A stretch of DNA of 64,000 bases from Clitopilus passeckerianus (taxonomy: Eukaryota; Basidiomycota; Agaricomycetes; Agaricales; Entolomataceae): the NCBI GenBank assembly GCA_944990035.1, contig CALYLX010000100.1:124001-188000 (forward strand), given 5' to 3'. This document shows, piece by piece, positions 56,755-64,000 of this stretch (the stretch's first letter is position 1; each line of letters opens with the position of its first letter). The notes under the pieces are model-generated. The model saw only the letters and a program-made list of their open reading frames with translations. It was not told where the DNA came from and searched no databases. The translations under genes were made by a program, and so were the position numbers.

Positions 56755-58668
56755 ACTCGTCAAACCTGATCCGAAAAGCCAGTCCAAAGGATGGAGAAGT
56801 CTGCTGCGCTTGCCTTTCAGGCTGCCCAGTCGAACCGAATTCACGTCTTCGCAGAGTAGAAAAGGAGTAGTCAGATCGCCGAGCCTCCAGAAGCTACCAC
56901 CAGAGTTGATCTTGGGAGTCGCGGAAGAATTGGTGTCGGTTAGGCTAGCCGATGTCCTGAACCTCAGTTTAACGGTGAGCTGATCTCCTCAGGACGATTT
57001 CGTCTCAATATTTAACTGCCTTCCTTGACTCTTATCAGTGCTCAAGCCTCCGGAAGATCCTTCTTCCCGTACTGTATGAATCCGTGATGCTCGACTCAAG
57101 TTCCAAATGTCGGGCAGGACTTGCCATGTTCGCGGATCATCCGGATATCTGCGCTCATGTGCGTAAACTCGCGGTCCGACCCAACTACTATCTTTCGTGG
57201 CCCAAGCCAGACGAGGCCGTTGAGGAAGATGGGCTCTCTGAGAAGATCGTATCGCTGGCACCTCTCTTAAAGGGTCTGGATACTTTTGACTGGGATGGCC
57301 GGGACCTGCCTTCAGGCACGCTATGGACTTCGCTCCGGAATCAGTCTGTACTTCCTTGGAACACTTTCACACATAACTGACGATCCATATCCAGCTGTCC
57401 ATCTCTCCGATCAATCTACTGCAATATAGGACTACAGGCATTCCCAAAGGATTACGAGGTGACCTCTTGGATATATGGCTTTTATTAATCGCAAGATCTG
57501 ACGCGTCTGTACTTTTAGCTCTTCACCTTCAGCGGCTTGGAGGCATTCGTGATCACGGTCGGATATGGCCTTCCTCTCACGAGTACGGCTTCCACCCTTT
57601 CAAGGCTCCAAAACTGACTTGAACCCTTAACAGATATCCCAGGTACCCTTGAACCTCTGCCGTCGGCATTCTGGGACATGCTTGATTGTAGTCCAGACCT
57701 TGAGGAGCTCACCATATGCAGCTTCTCCACTCTTTCTCGGGCCCTCGACTTTCGTCCTATTACCGAAAAAAGGTGGCCGAAGTTACATTCTTTGGCGCTC
57801 GGCTCCTTCGGGTATGAGACCGAACCTTGGTTAGAACTAGATGATCCAGGATTTACAGATTTCCTGAGTTCACATCCGAGCTTGACGTTCCTGCAGCTGC
57901 AATGGGACCTGGATAGGTGGTTGGCTCCTCATCGAATGCCATGGGCTCTACCATCGAACACACTACCTAACCTGAAGACTTTCGTTGGTATATATCAGCA
58001 GCTGGAACAGCTCCCGAATCCACAGTCTATCGAGACGCTCGATTTGACTTGCACGCCCATGGAGGAGAGCTCCTTGATGGTCGTCCTACCGGTGCTGGGT
58101 AGACTGACGTCACTAACCTCGCTTGATATTTGGGTCAATCCACCACCGCCAAGTGTCCCTGGGCATGAACTCTACCTGTCTCGACTCCTTGGCGCCTGCC
58201 CTCGACTCACCGATCTGCATCTTCGATGCACGTCACTGACTTTTACGCGAGTAAGTGAATTATTGTACTCGTACGACCAGAACATAATGCTGATCCAATC
58301 GTCCGTTTTAGAAAAGTGTCCGACACCTCCTACTAGCCTTAACCCTTCTTCCTTCCCTTAAAGTCTTCTCGTTGACCAAAATGTACAAGTTCTCTGAGAA
58401 ATCGATGTTAGACCACGCACTCTGGGTCTTACGACACAAGCCAGACCTGGAAGAGATCAGGATACGATGGGCGCATGAGAAGTGTCGAAACCACTTGAAA
58501 CAGGAGGGGCATTATTTAGTCAAAACTCTCGACAACAGAGACCGCGTACTCCACATCCATGAGAAAGGGATCCCTGTATACGGGAAGCCTTACGACAAGA
58601 GGTACAAACGACGCCTCCCTGCGCCTCCCACGACTCATTCGGTATCATCTCCCCTCCGCCGTCGCTGA
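56708..58668 (+). CDS. F-box/LRR-like protein
   Basis: Start taken as MTITTHWRRRTTRPAELV at 56708; an earlier exon is possible. The F-box is SLQKLPPELILGVAEELVSVRLADVLNLSLTCSSLRKILLPVLYESVML, split by an intron ending near 57038. The LRR-like tail has CPSLRSIYCNIGLQAF, LFTFSGLEAFVITVGYGLPL, SAFWDMLDCSPDLEELTICSF and KRWPKLHSLALGSFGYETE. It continues HPSLTFLQLQWDLDRW, CPRLTDLHLRCTSLTF and LLLALTLLPSLKVFSLTKMYKF, with the stop at 58668. It is probably an SCF substrate receptor. It lies about 0.7 kb from the NLR start, in divergent orientation. Confidence 0.82.
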
Positions 58669-59630
58669 CCATTACATTCTTGACCTGGAAAACACATGAT
58701 ACTGTCCCGCAACCTTTCTGTGGTTCGACCTTCTCTGGGTCTGATGGGTGTTTCGGCTTCTCTATTCAGATTGGAAGAATCATTTTTCAGGATTAGTCTA
58801 TTTCCTTGCTAGCCTTCTTGGCTTCTCTTAGCTTCTCTTACCTCGTCTCGAGGCTCGGTGCCTAATTTTAATACACCTACTATGACGATGAGGTCATTTC
58901 AATACGAATCTTACGACGGCTTACGACGTTGACATTGCTTCCGTATATCCTTTCACATCCATCAGATTCTGTATTATGCATGTTACGACTCTGTACGACA
59001 CCCTCCCCTCCATCAATCCTGAAAATGTCATTTCTCATTCCTTGACAAACATGGGCTCAAAACGTTCCAATTAGCCACTCGATTGCATTCTGCCTTTCGC
59101 AATCGGGAACTTAGCCATGGAATTCAAGCGCCATTTCCTGAATAAGTTTCTCCTTGCCACCTGGTTGATACCTATCCGATGGTGTCCACGGCCTGTAAGC
59201 TTTCTGCACCCGTGCATTCTTAAAACCATCTAAGCGAGTGCGATCGAAACATGATGACTTTCTGCCGGTCCCGTCTAGAGTAGTCAGCGACCAACATTGT
59301 GGCCTCGGCTAAGGTACAATTTTGACTTATGTCGGTATCTGTGCAAACTGCCAAGCGTGTACACATTGATTTTGATTTGAGGATACGTCATATAATTCCG
59401 GCGTGCTGATGAGTTCAGCTGCACTTGAGGGGTAGTCCACCACACCAAGCAGGTAACGTCAAGGATGGAATATTGCGCAGGGCTGTTCCAGCGTGTTTCG
59501 TTGAGATCTTGAGTATTGAGATTCATATTGATTGGAGTATGTGAATGAGGAAGTTGGGAGGCGTCTGACTGTTCACATTGTTATTTTTATCATGCATGTC
59601 TGATGCATTAATCTAGATCTCTCACGTCCC

Positions 59631-59702
59631 GTGGGGGACCATGGGGCCGTTTGCTGCCGTCTGCCGGCAAAATACAGCCAGCTTCTCCCCACTCATGTGG
59701 GG
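59631..59702. promoter_or_regulatory. Cluster of Cre1/Mig1-type SYGGRG motifs
   Basis: GTGGGG occurs at 59631-59636 and 59697-59702, and its complement CCCCAC at 59687-59692. The last two form an inverted pair with a 4-bp spacer. Paired GTGGGG-type sites are typical of glucose repression through Cre1/CreA. They lie about 900-970 bp upstream of the transporter start. Confidence 0.45.
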
Positions 59703-60512
59703 GTTGAGGGGAAAACGCGTCTCTGAACGGTCTTAACTCCAGGCGTTGGGAAGGTTTCCCCGGCGACCGTTTGATAAGAAGCATAACTTTTGCCGTATGT
59801 TGTTGGGAAGTGTTCACATGCGTGATGGCAGAAGCTAGACTGCTTTCAGAATATTCTGTCGAGTCGGTCCTAGACAACTGTGCGATGCCGGTGCGATGGA
59901 TCGTATGTCCGAAATACAGGCTTAGAGTAAAGCGTATTTTGCTGCTTCATTTTTTGTCATTTTTTCCTCTTTTCTTTCTCGCGATTTTGGTCAGGCACAC
60001 GACGGCATTTCGCAGAAGTTTTGAGCTTGTTTGTTGTGCAAGAACCCGTAAAAAAGCGGGCATGTGAGTATGACGAAGTGATGGTTAGCCGAGCCACGGT
60101 ACCGGACCGGCTCGCATTCCTCCACAGTCACCACATGCAATTGCCTTTTTCATCCACAACCATCGTCCTCGCAAAGTGGAGAAGGATTTCCCGTCCCCAT
60201 TTTTAGCCTGTCTCCTGGTTCTACTGCATGCTTGAGGGTCCTTTTCTCTGGGAGATTTCCTGCAAATTGTGAAATGAGGCGGTATCGCCTATTTACTCGT
60301 GACGACGTGAGAGGTGAGGCCGCTGAAGTCGTATCGATCAATTCGCCACAGCTGCATGAATAGAACTTTCATCACGGAATAGTGGAACTTCTTAAACTCA
60401 ATGCATGCCGCTTCTCCAACCCCATGATCAAATACGCCAAATGCGTCGAGTATAGTTGTACCTGGAAGCATGCCTCTGAATTATGAGGGTTCCACGAGCG
60501 TTACAACAAACA

Positions 60513-60518
60513 TATAAA
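60513..60518 (+). promoter_or_regulatory. TATA box of the hexose transporter
   Basis: TATAAA lies about 85 bp upstream of the ATG at 60599, followed by a pyrimidine-rich stretch, as in highly expressed fungal genes. Confidence 0.6.
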
Positions 60519-60598
60519 TTCTGAGCCTATGGACTTCTTCGTTTCCCCCGCTTGCTCTTTTTACTCGCTTCGCCGCAGAGCAGCTCCTCCTCAGCAGG

Positions 60599-62675
60599 AT
60601 GAAAGTGAGTCAGCGGGCTCGTTGTCCTATGCCAAGCAACGTTCTGACCTATACATAGTACAACGCTCGAATCGCTGCTAATCCCGTAAGTCCGACATCG
60701 CAACATAATGGCTCGGCTTCATAAACGCTAACTCGACATGTCAGTATGTCGTGGGCTCCTTCGCCTGTATCGGAGGCGGCCTGTTCGGTCTCGACATCTC
60801 CTCGATGTCGGGTGTCCTGAACAATCCCGCCTACCTCAAGACCTTCCACCACGTAAGTTCACGTTCACTAGCCGATCGCCCCATGTCTAGAAACTGATAC
60901 ACGGTTCTCTTAGCCTGCGCCCACTCCTCAGGGTGGTATCGTCGCAGCCATGCCTGCGGGTTCCTTCATTGGTTCCCTCATCGTCACCTGGCTGGCTGAC
61001 AGAATTGGCCGCAAAAATGTTGTCATCGTCGCTGGTTGGATCTGGGTTATTGGTTCCATTCTCCAGTGCGCCTCCGTTGTAAGTTCTATTTCTCAGTGGT
61101 TTAGCTGCTGGTCTCGTTCTGATGATTTACTCTGTGTCTAGAACGTCGCTATGCTGGTTGTTGGCCGTATCATCTCTGGTATCTCTGTCGGTTTCTCGTC
61201 TGCTGTCGTCCCCATCTACCAATCCGAAGTCACCGCTCCCCACATCCGTGGTCGTATGGTCTCTCTCCAACAATGGTGAGCTTATTTTTCTGGATAGGCT
61301 GTATTGGAATTTGCCTTACTGAACAACGTCCCATCCAGGTCCATTACATGGGGTATCTTGATCCAGTACTTCATCCAGTTCGGATGCTCCTACATTGATG
61401 GTGTCGCCTCCTTCCGTATCCCATGGGGTCTCCAGATGATTCCCGCAATCGTACTTTCGCTCGGTATGTTGGTCTTCCCCGAATCGCCTCGTTGGCTCTT
61501 CGACCACGGCCGGTGAGTAAACTTATTGCTTTGTTGATTCCCAGCCGTTTCTTAACCTTTCCGTTTATTAGTGAGGAGGAGGCCCTCCAGGTTCTCGCTG
61601 ATCTCCACGGTGGAGGTGATAAGAACAACGAGCTCGTCTTGCTTGAGTACGAGGAAATCAAGCAGCAAGTCTACTTTGAGAGGACCGAAGGTGCCAAGTC
61701 ATACAAGGATCTCCTCAAGGGTAACAACCCTCGTCGTGTCATGCTCGGATGCTGCATGCAGATGTGGTCTCAGCTCTCGGGAATGAACATCATGATGTAC
61801 TACATCGTCTACGTCTTCCAAGGTGCTGGTGTTACTGGTGTTCGCAGCAATCTCATCGCCGATGTAAGTTGGAACCACGTCTATTGTCAGGGTCTGTTGC
61901 TCATTCTTTATTTTCCAGTCCGTTCAATACGTCTTGAACGTGGTCTTGACCATTCCTGCTATCATTTACATCGACAAGTGGGGTCGTCGCCCTCTTATCT
62001 TGACTGGTGTCACCTTTATGGGCTTCTTCCTGTTCCTCGTTGGTGGTCTCCAAGCACGCTTCGGCCACTGGGGTGAGCTTGAAGGCAATCGTAAGTTCTT
62101 ATTTATCGTGAAAATCAAACCTTTTTCTGACTTCGTAAAAAGGTATCTGGGTTGTCAGTGATAACGATGCCGCCACCAAGGCCATTATTGTCTGCTCATA
62201 CCTCGCTGTCTGCTCCTTCGCTATCTCCTTGGGTCCCGTCTCTTGGACCTACCCCGCCGAGATTTACTCCCTCAGGATTCGTGGCAAGGCCGTCTCCCTC
62301 GCCACCGCCACCAACTGGGCCTTCAACTGCGCTCTTGCCTTCGCTGTTCCCCCCGGCCTCGCCACCATTGCATGGAAGACCTACTTCATCTTCGGTACCT
62401 TCAACTTCGCCTGCGTTATCCACGTCTTCTTCATGTACCCCGAGACTGTTGGACGATCCCTTGAGGAGATCGAAGATATCTTTAGCGCCGGCCACGTATT
62501 CTCTGCCTGGAAGTTGGGCAAAGATGTTGGCAGGAAGAACCTCGACCAAGTCGTCAGGGAGAACAAGGCTCTTCCGGTAATTTCTCTCCTACCATCATTG
62601 TCTACATTTAGCTGACTGTGTGTTGTGTAGATCGACCATCACCGCGACTCGGCCTCGGAGGATGAGAAGGCCTAA
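60599..62675 (+). CDS. MFS sugar (hexose) transporter
   Basis: Twelve-helix plasma-membrane sugar porter. The first coding exon is only ATGAAA (60599-60604), then a 27-nt exon encoding YNARIAANP, then YVVGSFACIGGGLFGLDISSMSGVL. Sugar-porter motifs follow: AGSFIGSLIVTWLADRIGRKNVV (GRK), VGRIISGISVGFSSAVVPIYQSEVTAPHIRGRMVSLQQW, FPESPRWLFDHGR (PESPR). Then MWSQLSGMNIMMYYIVYVFQGAG (QxxGxNxxxYY), IDKWGRRPLIL (GRR), GPVSWTYPAEIYSLRIRGKAVSLATATNWAFN and FFMYPETVGRSLEEIEDIF (PETxG). A last short exon ends DHHRDSASEDEKA at 62673-62675. About nine introns are removed. It probably imports glucose or other hexoses with protons. Confidence 0.95.
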
Positions 62676-63454
62676 TTTCTCGTTTCTACGATTGTAATTT
62701 CTTTATGATTAGCTCCCGTGTTTTTATTACGAGGGGTGATGATTCTTTCTCATATGTATATTCTTACCAACCCATAATCAAAAGAATGGACGGATCAAAA
62801 GAGTTAAATCGTGTTTCGGTGTGAATGTAACTTGTAAGACGGGGAGAACCCCCGGACGAGGTAGATTGGGGTATTTTAGGCATCCGAACTACAGCAAGAT
62901 GAGAGCAGCCTCTGGTTCTTGGCAATCACTGATTTCTCGGCGATTGGTGTTTCGCTCAGTAGGTGGCTGTGCTCAGCTGAGCACTTGCCTCACACCACGT
63001 CGACAGGAATTCTGCGCACTGCAAATCTTTGAAGGTTTAATGCCTGCTCGCTCTCCCAGCATCTGAGGCGGAAAATCTTATGACTGAGCTGCTCAGGCAG
63101 AGCTCACCGTACTCTCCACTGTCCAATGACCTCGTGAGTGCTCTTTGCCTGCATTTTTCTGGTGATCGGACAGCTTATTGGGACCATCAGATCATTTCGA
63201 ACCCCAACCTCAGGCAGAACTTGAGCTTGATACAGCTCAAGCCGTGTGTTCTGCCAATGCCTGCTCTGATTTGATGATCAGAGTTGCCATGCATCTTCGA
63301 CTGAGCAAGCACACGTCAGAGCTATGTAGAGGCTTATAATCCCACTTACTTCCGCTCTGGGCCGCTCTTTGGGGACGGTCGGTCAACCTACCACCTCTCT
63401 CTGCCTACGACCAACATCCAGGACCTAGTAGGCCGAACTGTAGCGACCAAGTCA
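62676..63454. other. Intergenic region containing a cluster of inverted repeats
   Basis: Within about 320 bp there are four inverted repeats: a perfect 16-bp palindrome at 62969-62984, a 6-bp stem at 63085-63106, a two-part stem (GGCAGAAC/GTTCTGCC and TTGAGCT/AGCTCAA) at 63213-63255 and a 7-bp stem CTCTGAT/ATCAGAG at 63264-63283. The words TGAGC and GCTCA recur. No open frame is supported. Confidence 0.6.
63213..63255. repeat. Two-part imperfect inverted repeat
   Basis: Outer arms GGCAGAAC (63213-63220) and GTTCTGCC (63248-63255) pair perfectly. Inner arms TTGAGCT (63221-63227) and AGCTCAA (63234-63240) pair perfectly around a 6-nt loop. A 7-nt bulge (63241-63247) sits on the right side. The result is a 15-bp stem with one bulge. 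Confidence 0.8.
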
Positions 63455-64000
63455 ATGAATGTCACAGTGGACGACCTTAGCCCTGTGATTGATTATCAAC
63501 CAGCCGATGCTTGGTTCCAATACAACACGACCACTGATCCTACGGCATCGAAGTAAGCCGTTGTATTTTTGTCGCGACTCTATTTCGTGTCTTATATGTT
63601 CCTGAAGCTACTTCGAGTCCACCTTTACGCGCACTACACGATCAGGGGCTAACGCCACCATCTCGTTCAACGGCACCTCGATCTCGATTCTGGGAGACGA
63701 GGTGAGGAACAATGGGACGTATACCTTCATTATGGACGGGCAAAATCAAGTAGCCTCAGAGGATCCTATACCTGGCCGCCTTTTTTCGGCTTCTGGGTTA
63801 TCGGCGGGTTCTCATACCGTAGTAGTGGTGAATGGAAAAGGAGCATCTTCTCTCACAGTTGACAAGGTATGGGCAATTGATGCACAAAAAAATCAACGAC
63901 TGACGGGTTTACAGGTTACTTGGTCCACTGAAAGCCTGGAAGTTATCTCTGTGGATGACAACGATGCCGGGTTCTCTTACGAGCCTGCAGATGCGTGGGC
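63455..64000 (+). CDS. Extracellular-type repeat protein (3' end outside window)
   Basis: Start MNVTVDDLSPVIDYQPADAWFQYN at 63455. One intron of about 55 nt from near 63555 joins YFESTFTRTTRSGANATISFNGTSISILGDEVRNNGTYTFIMDGQ. Then come LFSASGLSAGSHTVVVVNGKGASSLTVDK and, after another intron, a second VISVDDNDAGFSYEPADAWA. The unit (DD-x-x-x-x-I-x-Y-x-PADAW, NGTYTxxxDGQ, GLxxGxHTVxVxN) is a beta-sandwich repeat frequent in mushroom proteins that often carry a later single membrane helix. No signal peptide is visible at this start. The C-terminus lies beyond the window. It may be a wall-associated or sensor protein. Confidence 0.75.

Larger units (their letters stand above)
58669..60598. other. 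Long intergenic region upstream of the hexose transporter
   Basis: About 1.9 kb with no supported gene. It holds the Cre1-type motif pair at 59631-59702 and a TATA box at 60513. Open frames around 59771-60067 are T-rich and look non-coding. Confidence 0.55.

Overview
This is nuclear DNA from an agaricomycete-type basidiomycete fungus. Most genes are split by many short introns of about 45-75 bp with GT..AG ends. Their protein families fit that group: a CBM1-bearing arabinofuranosidase, an aryl-alcohol-dehydrogenase-like reductase, 7-TM membrane proteins, F-box/LRR-like proteins, a NACHT NLR with a short N-terminal cap, TKL-like kinases, a DUF6699-type protein and an AKR. I see no rRNA, tRNA, CRISPR array or recognisable transposon. 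All gene models were spliced by eye from conserved protein motifs, so exon edges are approximate except where given.

Layout. 1-2.4 kb: 3' part of a secreted GH51 arabinofuranosidase with a C-terminal cellulose-binding module (+). 3.0-16.1 kb: a run of seven minus-strand genes. Three of them (2986-4396, 8556-10993, 13293-14624) are diverged paralogues of the BMT5-like (DUF2431) rRNA methyltransferase fold whose SAM-binding motif is eroded. Interleaved are a hypothetical protein, an aldo/keto reductase and a 7-TM protein; the last is a PX-domain protein. 17.2-26 kb: an auxin-efflux-carrier-like transporter (+), a multi-pass membrane protein (-), an F-box protein (+) and two head-to-head TKL-like kinases, one with NFG instead of DFG. 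27-39.4 kb: a DUF2235 hydrolase, an F-box-like gene with an apparent reading-frame break, two tandem coiled-coil proteins (the first with an MLKL-N-terminal-like helical bundle, both with an Asn-rich C-terminal motif), a hypothetical protein and a small membrane protein. 39.4-41.5 kb holds little.

41.5-58.7 kb: a PTR2 peptide transporter, an F-box protein, a 2.5-kb gene-poor stretch, a head-to-head pair of small Gly/Gln-rich proteins, a DUF6699-type protein, two small hypothetical genes, a NACHT NLR and another F-box/LRR protein. 60.6-62.7 kb: a hexose transporter of the MFS sugar-porter family preceded by an inverted pair of Cre1-type motifs. The end of the window holds a hairpin-rich spacer and the 5' part of a repeat-containing extracellular-type protein.

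Themes. Plant cell-wall use and sugar or peptide uptake are covered by GH51-CBM1, the hexose transporter and PTR2. A large fraction is lineage-specific and probably linked to self/non-self or stress signalling: F-box/LRR proteins, the NLR, the MLKL-like coiled-coil pair and the kinase pair. The parts that look least described are the BMT5-like paralogue set and the MLKL-like/coiled-coil pair ending in a possible amyloid-type motif.
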